Below are positions 6,709-13,354 of a stretch of 13,354 nucleotides of DNA, piece after piece. The notes beneath the pieces were generated by a model. It saw only the letters and a program-made list of their open reading frames with translations. It searched no databases and was not told the DNA's origin. A program made the translations under genes and the position numbers. The stretch covers positions 1 through 13,354 of the forward strand of contig CAUZRD010000045.1 of assembly GCA_963582255.1 (NCBI GenBank), written 5' to 3'. Each line of letters opens with the position of its first letter. The first letter of the stretch is position 1. The stretch is from CAUZRD01 sp963582255. Lineage in GTDB: Bacteria; Pseudomonadota; Alphaproteobacteria; Rhizobiales; TMED25.

Positions 6709-7398
6709 TTAAGTCGATGCCTGTTTACCATTCCGGCACGCGGCATCACATCGACGAGTAAGGGACGCAAGAAATCCGCATGCATGACACGCCATATCAA
6801 ATGATGTGTCCAAACGCTCAAGGCCCCATTCACCGCGCTGCAAGGATCGATCAAGACGCGCCATGGTCCGAGGAACGCCAACATCGTCCTCGTTAAGCCA
6901 AACCGAAAAGGCATCAAGATAGATCGCTGTCAGCCCGCATATCTTGATAGCACCGCGAAGACCTGGAGTGTGTGCTCCGACAGCATCAATCAGCCAGCGC
7001 TGAAGCCTAGCCACTCTGGCAACACCCCTAATAGCAACTTCCGGTCTTGTGCTCATATCGCGTGTTATACTGCGCAGCGCTGCTTTATAGCTGGCCATCG
7101 CCTCGAATCTCATCATCACTAGATCAAAAAACCGGTCGCGCAATTCTATCTCACTATCCACATCCTCCGCAGCGGCAAGCGTCTCCTGGTCAATACGATC
7201 GAGAAAAGCATCAACAATCGATTGCCGACCTGAGAATTCCACAAACATCTCACCGAGAGAGATTCTACTTTTTTGTGATATCTGCGATAGAGATATGTCA
7301 TTCCAACGGTGCTCTGCAGCCAACTCAAATGCCGAGTCGATGATGCGCTCACGCTTTGTTCGCCGTACCACCATAATGACTATTCCCGATTTACTCAC
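6709..7398 (-). CDS. TetR/COQ9-like protein (TetR-family regulator or COQ9-related factor)
   Basis: Up to 229 residues. An N-terminal TetR-type helix-turn-helix lies at about 16-62 (RERIIDSAFELAAEH, then ISLSQISQKSRISLGEMF). The rest is helical, with LRDRFFDLVMMRFEAM (86-101) and TMARLDRSLQRGE (178-190) near the end. The last motif resembles the C-terminal part of COQ9, a TetR-fold, lipid-binding protein of ubiquinone synthesis. Alphaproteobacteria carry intermediate members annotated either way. I therefore leave open whether it binds DNA or a quinone precursor. The 40-residue tail after the motif is Cys-rich (positions 204, 207, 217 and 221), which I do not recall as typical. Start options are GTG at 7398 (AAGG four bases upstream) or ATG at 7374 (221 residues). 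It lies 60 bases downstream of proC on the same strand, so it may be the third gene of a ybjN-proC operon. Confidence 0.8.
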   Translation of the reverse strand: MSKSGIVIMVVRRTKRERIIDSAFELAAEHRWNDISLSQISQKSRISLGEMFVEFSGRQSIVDAFLDRIDQETLAAAEDVDSEIELRDRFFDLVMMRFEAMASYKAALRSITRDMSTRPEVAIRGVARVARLQRWLIDAVGAHTPGLRGAIKICGLTAIYLDAFSVWLNEDDVGVPRTMARLDRSLQRGEWGLERLDTSFDMACHACGFLASLTRRCDAACRNGKQAST

Positions 7399-7412
7399 CC
7401 AACCTTGTGATC

Positions 7413-7444
7413 CAATATCTCAATTTCAAGACGTTAGGATATTG
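7413..7444. repeat. 7-bp inverted repeat between proC and the TetR/COQ9-like gene
   Basis: CAATATC at 7413-7419 and its exact reverse complement GATATTG at 7438-7444 face each other across 18 bases, inside the 60-base gap. The position just upstream of the TetR-like start would suit an operator for autoregulation, and the spacing is near two helical turns. Equally, it is AT-rich and short enough to be chance. No T-run follows on either strand, so it is not a convincing terminator. Confidence 0.2.
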
Positions 7445-7458
7445 TGCCCATCAGATTA

Positions 7459-8280
7459 TTATCCAGCAAGTTCGCGACCACGCTGTTTTGCCGCCAGCAC
7501 CGCACGGATCATCAGTTCCTCTAAACCAGCCGAAGACATCAAGACCTTAAGAGCGGCTTCGGTTGTACCTCCCGGTGAGGTGACATTCTTGCGCAAACGC
7601 TCTGGTGTCTCCGCTGATTGGGTAATAAGCGCCCCAGATCCAGCCACGGTTTCTGCCGCCAACCGCGCGGATAGACCCGCATCGAGCCCGGCAGCGATTC
7701 CAGCTTTAATTAGACATTCAGTGAGATGGAAGACATAGGCCGGCCCACTTCCAGAGAGTGCGGTAACCGCATCCATTAGGGTTTCGTCTTCTATCCATTC
7801 GACGGTACCAACCGCGCTCATCAGCTGACTCGCGACGAAGCGTTGATCTTGGCTTAACATAGAATTCGCTACCAGAACCGACACCCCGCGGCTGATGGCA
7901 GCTGGCGTATTCGGCATGGCTCGCACTACCGCTCCTACATGCCCAAGACCATTTTCTAAATCAGCAATGGTCTTGCCCGCCGCAATTGATAATGCAAGCG
8001 TTTGCGCGCCCACAAGGTCACATAAATTGGTAAGTACATCTGAAAATATTTGCGGTTTAACGGCAATCACCACAATCGCCGCTTGGCTGACTTTGAAACT
8101 ATCCGGCGTGAGAAAAAAGCCATGTAATTTAGACCGCTCTACTACCTGCGGTGCTGGCGCTGGATCAATAACTGTCAGCTTGTCTGGCGGAAGACCATTT
8201 TCAAGCCAACCGTCAAGCAGTGCACCGCCCATACGTCCCGCCCCAACTAGCACTAGACCATCGAGGCTTTCCAGTGTCAT
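7459..8280 (-). CDS. proC: Pyrroline-5-carboxylate reductase
   Basis: ProC reduces 1-pyrroline-5-carboxylate to L-proline with NAD(P)H, the last step of proline synthesis, in the cytosol. The 273 residues match the usual length. Visible are the Rossmann motif LVGAGRMGGALL (11-22), the AVKPQ segment (73-77) closing the nucleotide site, VRAMPNTPAAISRG (119-132), and the C-terminal all-helical dimerisation domain with the signature ALSGSGPAYVF (174-184) and NVTSPGGTTEAAL (232-244). Its ATG overlaps the ybjN stop by four bases (ATGA on the minus strand), indicating translational coupling. Confidence 0.96.
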   Translation of the reverse strand: MTLESLDGLVLVGAGRMGGALLDGWLENGLPPDKLTVIDPAPAPQVVERSKLHGFFLTPDSFKVSQAAIVVIAVKPQIFSDVLTNLCDLVGAQTLALSIAAGKTIADLENGLGHVGAVVRAMPNTPAAISRGVSVLVANSMLSQDQRFVASQLMSAVGTVEWIEDETLMDAVTALSGSGPAYVFHLTECLIKAGIAAGLDAGLSARLAAETVAGSGALITQSAETPERLRKNVTSPGGTTEAALKVLMSSAGLEELMIRAVLAAKQRGRELAG

Positions 8281-8777
8281 GCTTCGCCCACAGTTTCAAA
8301 CATCGCACATTCAATGGCCTGGTCTGAGGTTTTTCCTGCCCACATAACATATTGGAAACTTGGGAAATAACGCTCGCAGGCATCCAGTGCAAGCCGCAAC
8401 ATTGCCTCGCACTGAGGCGCCGTGGGTTCGGTTCCACCGGCCAGTAAGAGACCGTAGCGAAATAGCAGCACACCCTCGTCAGCCCAAACATCAAAATGGC
8501 CAAGCCAAAGATGTTCGTTCACTCTGGCAGCAAGTTTGCAGACTTCACTCAGCCGAAGAGAGGGTATCTTGACATCGAAAGTACAGGCTAGATGGAGACC
8601 TTCCAGGTCATCACGCCAATTGAAGGACACTTGATAGTCCGCCCACTTGCCAGTAACCGATAAGTTTATCTCATCGTCAGCGCTGCGATGAAATGGCCAA
8701 TCCTGGGTTGCTGCGATCGACTCAATAATATCCAAGGGATGAGCTAAACGTCCGATAGTTTGTTCACTCAATGCCAT
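8277..8777 (-). CDS. YbjN domain-containing protein
   Basis: A 166-residue cytosolic protein with the YbjN fold, related to type III secretion chaperone-like domains. Recognisable pieces are the opening HPLDIIESIAATQDWPF, the beta-sheet strands around YQVSFNWRDDLEGLHLACTFD, a helix with LSEVCKLAARVNEHLWLGHFD, the strand VLLFRYGLLL, and the closing helix with ERYFPSFQYVMWAGK. E. coli YbjN is linked to stress and motility phenotypes, but the molecular role in alphaproteobacteria is unknown. The start is supported by GAGAGGAT about seven bases upstream. It is the first gene of a coupled pair with proC, an arrangement I recall from other alphaproteobacteria, probably with the TetR/COQ9-like gene behind. 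Confidence 0.88.
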   Translation of the reverse strand: MALSEQTIGRLAHPLDIIESIAATQDWPFHRSADDEINLSVTGKWADYQVSFNWRDDLEGLHLACTFDVKIPSLRLSEVCKLAARVNEHLWLGHFDVWADEGVLLFRYGLLLAGGTEPTAPQCEAMLRLALDACERYFPSFQYVMWAGKTSDQAIECAMFETVGEA

Positions 8778-9144
8778 GGGAGATCCTCTCTCGTATGGCT
8801 ACGCTAGTCTTGCCGGTTATGAACTCGGAGATCGAATCACGTGACTTATCAAAAGGTATAGCTACCCTTCCCACCAAATCTACAGACACACGCAATGCCT
8901 AGCAGTGAATCCCCAACAAAAGCATAAAAAAACGGAGTTTTTATTGATGACGTGAAAAAGATTAAGTTTTGTTAACTAAATGCATCGTGTGTGGACATCT
9001 TTTTGCCATATCGGAAAAACACTCAGCCAACAGCCGGCAATCAACTTATCTGTTGTGACAAAAAATATGCACTACTTAACAAAATGGTGAGTTATGTTTG
9101 GCAGTCAAAAATTCTTAAACTAAGTGGTGTAATCTGTTGGAGAC
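8778..9144. other. 367-base intergenic region between ubiK and ybjN
   Basis: No gene, RNA or clear terminator is seen. The part next to ybjN holds its ribosome binding site and presumably its promoter. The middle (about 8920-9110) is AT-rich. It contains TTAA-N6-TTAA at 8962-8975, one base short of the CtrA consensus spacing. TTTTGTTAA (8967-8975) is matched by its exact reverse complement TTAACAAAA (9076-9084) about 100 bases away. A short AT-only hairpin, AAAAAC-GGA-GTTTTT, lies at 8928-8942. All are weak alone. The gap probably carries the 3' end of the ubiK transcript and the ybjN promoter. Confidence 0.5.
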
Positions 9145-9480
9145 TTATTTGAACTTAGACGATTTTCCCGCGCCATCATCAACTGATGCCGTGTTACCTC
9201 TTCCCGGCGCCCGCTTTTTTAAAAGGTTTAGTGTTTTAAGCCTAGCTTCCAACTCCTCGATGCGACTTTCAAGGCGCTCGTTCTCCTCGCGTGCCTTAGC
9301 CGCCATTTCCTTTACAGCCTCAAATTCTTCACGCTGGACGATTTCTAATTCACGTAACAGCCGCTCCGCCTGAGCACGCATCACAATCTCTGTCTCAGCG
9401 CGCAAACCTTCCGCAACGCCAGCAGCATTAGTGATCATTTTTGCCAATTCGTCGAACACTCGTCCGGTCGTTTGTGTCAT
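9145..9480 (-). CDS. ubiK: UbiK/BMFP family ubiquinone biosynthesis accessory factor
   Basis: A 111-residue protein. The N-terminal amphipathic helix (VFDELAKMITNAAGVAEGL, about 8-26) is followed by the family's centre VQREEFEAVKEMAAKAREE (48-66) and a strongly charged coiled coil (LESRIEELEARLKTLN, 70-85), then a flexible Lys/Gly-rich tail. Brucella BMFP has membrane-fusogenic activity in vitro. Enterobacterial UbiK binds UbiJ and helps aerobic ubiquinone synthesis, probably on or near the inner membrane. The ATG at 9478-9480 begins MTQTTGRVFDEL, the usual N-terminus. An upstream in-frame ATG would add 14 residues without support. GAGAG lies about nine bases upstream. The gene is divergent from lgt with 113 bases between the starts. 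Confidence 0.9.
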   Translation of the reverse strand: MTQTTGRVFDELAKMITNAAGVAEGLRAETEIVMRAQAERLLRELEIVQREEFEAVKEMAAKAREENERLESRIEELEARLKTLNLLKKRAPGRGNTASVDDGAGKSSKFK

Positions 9481-9593
9481 GATATATCTCTCAATTATCA
9501 GCGAATCGAACCAACACCCCAAACATGATACCGCATGGGACCAAGTTCAAGATTCCTTGTCATTAGTAAAAAAACGCGAAAGGTCAAGCCATA

Positions 9594-10421
9594 GTGAGCC
9601 CTGTAATTGTTCTGCCCTTTCCCGCCATAGACCCGGTTGCACTCGATATCAGCGGATTTCAAATCCGCTGGTATGCGCTTGCCTATATCGCTGGAATTAT
9701 TCTTAGCTGGATTTACATTGTAAGATTGTTAAAAGCCGAGAGTCTTTGGGGGGCTAATGTTCCGGTTTCGCGCACTCATATAGATGACCTCGTCGTATGG
9801 GTAACTGTCGGAATTATACTCGGCGGCCGGCTCGGCTATGTGGTTTTCTACAATTCGTCATACTTTCTGGCACATCCGATGGAGATTTTGGCGCTTTGGC
9901 AGGGAGGAATGACCTTTCATGGCGGACTTATAGGGGTCATAATAGCTGTCATTCTCTTCGCTCGGATCAAGTCAGTACGGCTACTAACCCTCGGAGATCT
10001 TATTGCCACCGCTGCTCCGATTGGACTGTTTTTTGGTCGTATCGCAAATTTTATCAATGGCGAACTCTATGGCCGTATCACCGATGTACCGTGGGCGATG
10101 GTATTCCCGCATGGCGGACCAAATTCACGCCATCCAAGTCAGATTTATGAGTCCATAGGCGAGGGTATTATCCTGTTTGTATTCATGCATATCATGATTT
10201 ACCGCTTCGGCGCCCTGCAACGTCCCGGCATGATCACCGGGTTATTTATGATAGGATATGGCATTGCTCGATCGAGTATCGAGTTTTTCCGCATGCCTGA
10301 TGCGCATATTGGTTATCTGAGTGGAGGGCTTACCATGGGGATTGTACTGTCGGTGCCAATGATACCAATTGGGCTCGCATTTATCTGGCTGAGCCTTAAA
10401 AATCAACGGATTACCATTTGA
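9594..10421 (+). CDS. lgt: Prolipoprotein diacylglyceryl transferase
   Basis: Lgt transfers diacylglycerol from phosphatidylglycerol to the lipobox Cys of preprolipoproteins in the inner membrane, the first step of lipoprotein maturation. The 275-residue polytopic protein has the diagnostic motifs: a WYALAYIAG segment early (26-34), GGMTFHGGLIG with His109 (compare E. coli His103), the signature GRIANFINGELYG (148-160) with the essential Arg and Glu, HPSQIYE (180-186), and Arg233 in EFFRMPD near the C-terminus (compare E. coli Arg239). About seven membrane helices are visible. The start is GTG at 9594 with AAAGG nine bases upstream. It heads the lgt-midA-pgeF operon and uses phosphatidylglycerol, the product line of PgsA encoded 5 kb upstream. 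The lipoprotein at 12424 would be one of its substrates. Confidence 0.96.
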   Translation: MSPVIVLPFPAIDPVALDISGFQIRWYALAYIAGIILSWIYIVRLLKAESLWGANVPVSRTHIDDLVVWVTVGIILGGRLGYVVFYNSSYFLAHPMEILALWQGGMTFHGGLIGVIIAVILFARIKSVRLLTLGDLIATAAPIGLFFGRIANFINGELYGRITDVPWAMVFPHGGPNSRHPSQIYESIGEGIILFVFMHIMIYRFGALQRPGMITGLFMIGYGIARSSIEFFRMPDAHIGYLSGGLTMGIVLSVPMIPIGLAFIWLSLKNQRITI

Positions 10422-11518
10422 CACAAGAAACACCCCTTTCACAGCGCATAAAGAAGCATATTCACGTCTCTGGTCCGCTACCTCTTGATCAATACATGGC
10501 CATGTGTCTCAGCGATCCCTCCGATGGCTATTATATGACCCAAAATCCTTTCGGAACGGTCGGAGATTTTATCACCGCGCCAGAGATCAGCCAAATGTTT
10601 GGCGAGATCATTGGTCTTTGGGCAATCGATATGTGGATGAAAATGGGTTGTCCCTCCCCCACCACATTGATCGAAATTGGCCCCGGACGGGGCACACTGA
10701 TGGCCGATATACTACGTGCTTCCCGCATCGCCCCTGAATTTATGGAGAGCGTGCAAATCCATCTCGTTGAAACCAGCCCGTATTTACGAGAAATCCAAAT
10801 GCGAACTCTCGCTACGTCAGACCGAGTAATTGAGCATCACAGAAGCATCGCCAATGTTCCTGATGGTCCTTCTATACTGATCGCCAATGAATTCTTCGAT
10901 GCTCTGCCAGTCTGCCAATTTGAATGGGTGGAAAACAGATGGAAAGAGCGATGCGTTGATCTGGACGATGCCAAGTTCACCATCGTGCTCCAGGAGCCAG
11001 AGCATCTTCCCGGCGACATGCCCAAAACCCGACCCCAACCTGGCGATATTCTCGAATGGTCTCAAGCGCGCCAAAGCGAGTGTGCGCGCATCGCTCAGCG
11101 CTGTGCGCAGCCCGGAGGTGCGGCGTTAATCATCGACTATGGGCATAAAGAGTCCATGTTTGGAGATACGTTGCAGGCCGTCAGCAACCATGCGCCAGCC
11201 AGTATATTCGACCAGCCGGGACGATGCGATCTAACGTCGCATGTCGATTTTCAAGCTCTTGGCGAGATTGCTCGTACACATGGTGCACTCCCGTATGGCC
11301 CACTTGAAATGGGCACATTTTTGCTTGAACTCGGGATTGGTGTGCGCGCACAAGCACTAAAAAAAAACCTTGATAAAGAGGTTGCACTGCATATCGACAC
11401 TGCCTTGCACCGCTTGACTGATCCGAGTGAAATGGGCGACTTATTCAAGGTCCTCGCACTGACCGGACCTCATCTCGGCACTCCAGCACCCTTTCCCCAT
11501 GACAAGTGGCCCGCATGA
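10418..11518 (+). CDS. Class I SAM-dependent methyltransferase, MidA/NDUFAF7 family
   Basis: A 366-residue DUF185/MidA-family methyltransferase. Family segments in order: GYYMTQNPFGTVGDFITAPEI (37-57) and FGEIIGLW (61-68); SAM motif I IEIGPGRGTL (85-94); ANEFFDALPV (156-165); LIIDYGH (237-243); GDTLQAVSNH (249-258); and DLTSHVDF (271-278). The mitochondrial relative NDUFAF7 dimethylates an Arg of the 49-kDa complex I subunit during assembly, so a role in respiratory complex I maturation is plausible here but inferred. Translation must begin at TTG 10418, because the next Met would cut into the conserved N-terminal segment. This TTG overlaps the lgt stop (TTGA), so expression is probably coupled to lgt. 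A run of nine A lies at 11359-11367, in codons for LKKN. Overlaps pgeF by four bases. Confidence 0.93.
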   Translation: MTQETPLSQRIKKHIHVSGPLPLDQYMAMCLSDPSDGYYMTQNPFGTVGDFITAPEISQMFGEIIGLWAIDMWMKMGCPSPTTLIEIGPGRGTLMADILRASRIAPEFMESVQIHLVETSPYLREIQMRTLATSDRVIEHHRSIANVPDGPSILIANEFFDALPVCQFEWVENRWKERCVDLDDAKFTIVLQEPEHLPGDMPKTRPQPGDILEWSQARQSECARIAQRCAQPGGAALIIDYGHKESMFGDTLQAVSNHAPASIFDQPGRCDLTSHVDFQALGEIARTHGALPYGPLEMGTFLLELGIGVRAQALKKNLDKEVALHIDTALHRLTDPSEMGDLFKVLALTGPHLGTPAPFPHDKWPA

Positions 11519-12285
11519 TCGAATTTCCGTCTTTGAGGTCCCATCGAAAACTGCGCCATGGTTTTTTCACCCGCCGGGGTGGGCTATCCCATGGCATCTA
11601 TGCGAGTTTAAATTGCGGTTTTGGATCGAGAGACACTACGGATCTTATCTCTCTCAACAGGGCGCATGTAGCCGGAATGCTCGGCATGTCGCCCGAGGCA
11701 TTGGTAACTGGCTATCAGACCCATTCAACCGAAGTCGCTATCCTGGAAACCGTCCCCAACGAGCCGCCAAAAGCCGATGCTCTGGTTACTAATTCAACGG
11801 GGATTGTGCTTGGCGTCCTAACCGCCGATTGTGCTCCTGTACTATTAGCTGATCCTGAAGCCAAGGTGATTGGCGCTGCACATGCCGGCTGGAGGGGTGC
11901 GTATTTAGGTGTTCTGGAAGCAACCTGTCGAACAATGATTGGGATTGGCGCCAGATTGGATCACATTCGCGCTGTCATTGGCCCTACCATCCAGCAATCA
12001 TCCTATGAGGTAGGTCCTGAATTTCAGCAACGCCTGGTTGAGGCGGATGGGGCAAATAGCACCTTTTTTAAATTGGCCTCACGCCAAGGTTATTTCATGT
12101 TTGATCTGCCTTCATACTGTGCCGCACGGTTACGACAGATGGGGATAGAGAACATCTCGACTAGCGAAGCGTGTACATATCACAACCAGGATGATTATTT
12201 CTCCTACCGCCGATCCGTTCACCGCCAAGAGCTGGACTACGGGCGGCAAATCTCGGCGATCACTCTTGGGCAGCCGGAGTTATGA
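11515..12285 (+). CDS. pgeF: Peptidoglycan editing factor PgeF (YfiH/laccase-domain, DUF152)
   Basis: A 256-residue single-domain protein of the family once called multicopper polyphenol oxidase. The zinc-binding triad is intact: His70 (GYQTHS), Cys106 (TADCAPVLLAD) and His123 (AAHAGWRGAY). The opening HGFFTRRGGLSHGIYASLN and the closing TYHNQDDYFSYRR are typical. In E. coli, PgeF (YfiH) removes misincorporated L-Ser from the peptidoglycan precursor UDP-MurNAc, and related proteins act on purine nucleosides. Either reaction could apply. The ATG at 11515 overlaps the midA stop (ATGA) and is preferred. A GTG at 11506 would add three residues. It is the last gene of the operon; the strong hairpin at 12312 follows 26 bases after the stop. 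Confidence 0.94.
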   Translation: MIEFPSLRSHRKLRHGFFTRRGGLSHGIYASLNCGFGSRDTTDLISLNRAHVAGMLGMSPEALVTGYQTHSTEVAILETVPNEPPKADALVTNSTGIVLGVLTADCAPVLLADPEAKVIGAAHAGWRGAYLGVLEATCRTMIGIGARLDHIRAVIGPTIQQSSYEVGPEFQQRLVEADGANSTFFKLASRQGYFMFDLPSYCAARLRQMGIENISTSEACTYHNQDDYFSYRRSVHRQELDYGRQISAITLGQPEL

Positions 12286-12311
12286 TATCCAATATTTCTG
12301 ATCTTAGTTAC

Positions 12312-12367
12312 CACGACACACCCACAATTGTTATCAATTGTGGGTGTGTCGTGCATTTTGTGTTTTT
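12312..12367 (+). terminator. Intrinsic terminator after pgeF: perfect 19-bp stem, TTAT loop, T-runs
   Basis: The arm at 12312-12330 is the exact reverse complement of the arm at 12335-12353, with a four-base loop TTAT. Downstream are TTTT (12356-12359) and TTTTT (12363-12367). The stem base is GC-rich (CACGACACACCCAC) and its tip AT-rich. The T-tracts begin two bases after the stem and are interrupted by CA and GTG, so they are not a textbook continuous U-tract. The stem is much longer than the usual 7-10 bp. It lies between pgeF and the lipoprotein gene, and should separate the lgt operon from it. Confidence 0.85.
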
Positions 12368-12423
12368 AATTAATGAGCCTAAAAAGTGGCATATCATTGA
12401 TAGGTAATATAGGTATTCTATCG

Positions 12424-13314
12424 ATGACAGTCTCCAGACTCCTTTTTGCCTTGCTTTTTACGTGCATCCTCTCCGCTTGCAGTACGCTAGGTATCAAAAC
12501 CGTGCCAAACGTCGCACCCAACACGGGTGGACTTGCGCAAATTGCAGTTCAGGCACCAATTGGTTTGCCCCAGAAACAAAATATCCGGCTGGGAGATCAG
12601 TTAATCACGGCTCTGCAACAACGCAGTGTTACGATGGCAGCAACTCCGCAAGCACCAGCTCGGTTCAAACTTCAGGGTTTTTGCTCCGCATCGGCCAATG
12701 AAAATAAAACTTCCATCGTGTGTGTGTGGGATGCCAATGCGGCCGACGGCACGCGAGCTCATCGCATTGTTATTAAAGAAACTGTCGGCGGTAGCAAGCC
12801 TTCAGCACCATGGTCAGCGGTTAGCAATTCAACACTTGATCGCATCGCCGTATCAGTTGGTGATAAAATTGCAGCTTGGCTGGACTCATCACAAATTATC
12901 CATTCGGAAGGCCAACATGGCTCTGGTTTCTCCCTGCCCACCCTTTCAAGCTTGGGGCTGAACAGCGACGAGCACCAGCCAATCTCAGTGCACGGTGTCC
13001 AGGGCGCACCAGGTGATGGCAACTCAGCTCTTGCAAATTCCATGATAAGCTCACTCAGATCTCTAAATATTCCGATCTCTAACCGTGATCGAAAGGCGTT
13101 TCAGCTATTCGGTACAGTAAAGATAACCGACGGTAAATCAGGCAAGCAAAATGTTACCATAGAGTGGTCGCTCAAAGACGAGAAAGGGATCGCGCTCGGC
13201 ACCGTTACTCAGAACAACCAGGTTCCCCAAGGTGCACTAGATGGTACGTGGGGTGGGACCGCCAAGGCATCTGCAAATGCGGCGGCAAAGCGTATTGCTG
13301 ATCTTCTACCCTGA
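12424..13314 (+). CDS. Lipoprotein of unknown function with two tandem repeats
   Basis: A 296-residue predicted lipoprotein. The signal is MTVSRLLFALLFTCILSAC, with lipobox LSAC and the lipidated Cys at 19, so it should be processed by Lgt and LspA. Ser at +2 favours export to the outer membrane by the Lol rule known from E. coli. An in-frame ATG at 12373 would place 17 extra residues before the signal, and the lipobox position argues for 12424. The mature protein is two copies of one domain, about residues 42-153 and 189-295, joined by a Ser/Gly/His-rich linker. Each has a GLP/GAP loop, a helix ending in LITAL or MISSL, a beta-rich middle (FKLQGF / FQLFGT, then VCVWDA / IEWSLK) and a closing helix (DKIAAWL / KRIADLL). 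Cys87 and Cys100 occur only in repeat one and may pair. I do not recognise a named family. Confidence 0.82.
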   Translation: MTVSRLLFALLFTCILSACSTLGIKTVPNVAPNTGGLAQIAVQAPIGLPQKQNIRLGDQLITALQQRSVTMAATPQAPARFKLQGFCSASANENKTSIVCVWDANAADGTRAHRIVIKETVGGSKPSAPWSAVSNSTLDRIAVSVGDKIAAWLDSSQIIHSEGQHGSGFSLPTLSSLGLNSDEHQPISVHGVQGAPGDGNSALANSMISSLRSLNIPISNRDRKAFQLFGTVKITDGKSGKQNVTIEWSLKDEKGIALGTVTQNNQVPQGALDGTWGGTAKASANAAAKRIADLLP

Positions 13315-13354
13315 AGCGGTTAAGCGCTCGTTCTATTCAGAACGCATGATGCAA

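Noticed and set aside
6654..6917. An 87-codon minus-strand frame overlapping the end of the TetR-like gene
   Set aside because: It is an out-of-frame shadow of a gene with clear family motifs.
8928..8942. AAAAAC-GGA-GTTTTT hairpin in the ubiK-ybjN gap
   Set aside because: The stem has a single GC pair and would be unstable. It is mentioned only in the description of the gap.
13329..13348. CGTTCT-ATTC-AGAACG hairpin and ATG codons at 13346 and 13349 after the lipoprotein gene
   Set aside because: The stem is 6 bp with no T-run following, and the ATGs have no visible ribosome binding site and only two or three codons before the edge. Neither a terminator nor a next gene can be supported.
1..13354. 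Search for a defence system, mobile element, CRISPR array, tRNA or integration site
   Set aside because: No direct-repeat arrays, transposase or integrase motifs, tRNA-like cloverleaf or toxin-antitoxin pair were seen. The recognisable genes are conserved housekeeping families in arrangements plausible for alphaproteobacteria.

Overview
The window is a gene-dense chromosomal segment from an alphaproteobacterium. Its GC content looks close to 50% by eye, which is moderate for the class. The placement rests on gene content and order: a FolM/PTR1-like SDR, uvrC, pgsA, moaD and moaE in one run; ilvE divergent from a PetP-type MarR regulator; ybjN, proC and a TetR/COQ9-like gene together; a UbiK (BMFP) gene divergent from lgt; and lgt, a MidA/NDUFAF7-type methyltransferase and pgeF in a row. 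I cannot settle the order or family. No rRNA, tRNA, CRISPR array, transposase, integrase or phage gene was seen, so this looks like ordinary vertically inherited chromosome.

Layout. Positions 1-93 may hold the 3' end of a basic protein entering from the left. 154-519 (-) encodes a small secreted protein of unknown function. 741-4765 (+) holds the SDR, then uvrC, pgsA, moaD and moaE, the last four tightly packed. ilvE (4777-5676, -) runs convergently towards moaE and divergently from the MarR gene (5900-6439, +). A 269-base convergent gap contains one weak candidate for a 32-residue ORF. On the minus strand, ybjN (8277-8777) and proC (7459-8280) overlap by 4 bases, and the TetR/COQ9-like gene (6709-7398) follows. 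A 367-base gap separates ybjN from ubiK (9145-9480, -). ubiK is divergent from lgt (9594-10421), midA (10418-11518) and pgeF (11515-12285), which overlap each other. A perfect 19-bp hairpin with T-runs closes that operon, and a two-repeat lipoprotein gene (12424-13314, +) ends the window.

Functional themes: DNA repair (UvrC), membrane lipid synthesis (PgsA), molybdopterin synthase (MoaD + MoaE), folate/pterin reduction (FolM-like SDR), amino acid metabolism (IlvE, ProC), quinone and complex I accessory functions (UbiK, MidA, possibly the COQ9-like regulator), and envelope maturation (Lgt, PgeF and a lipoprotein that is itself an Lgt substrate).

I did not find a convincing undescribed system. 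The points most worth a second look are the pterin-reductase active site of the SDR, the tandem duplication in the lipoprotein, the COQ9-like features of the TetR-type protein near ubiK, the unpaired petP, and nine-base homopolymer runs inside uvrC and midA.
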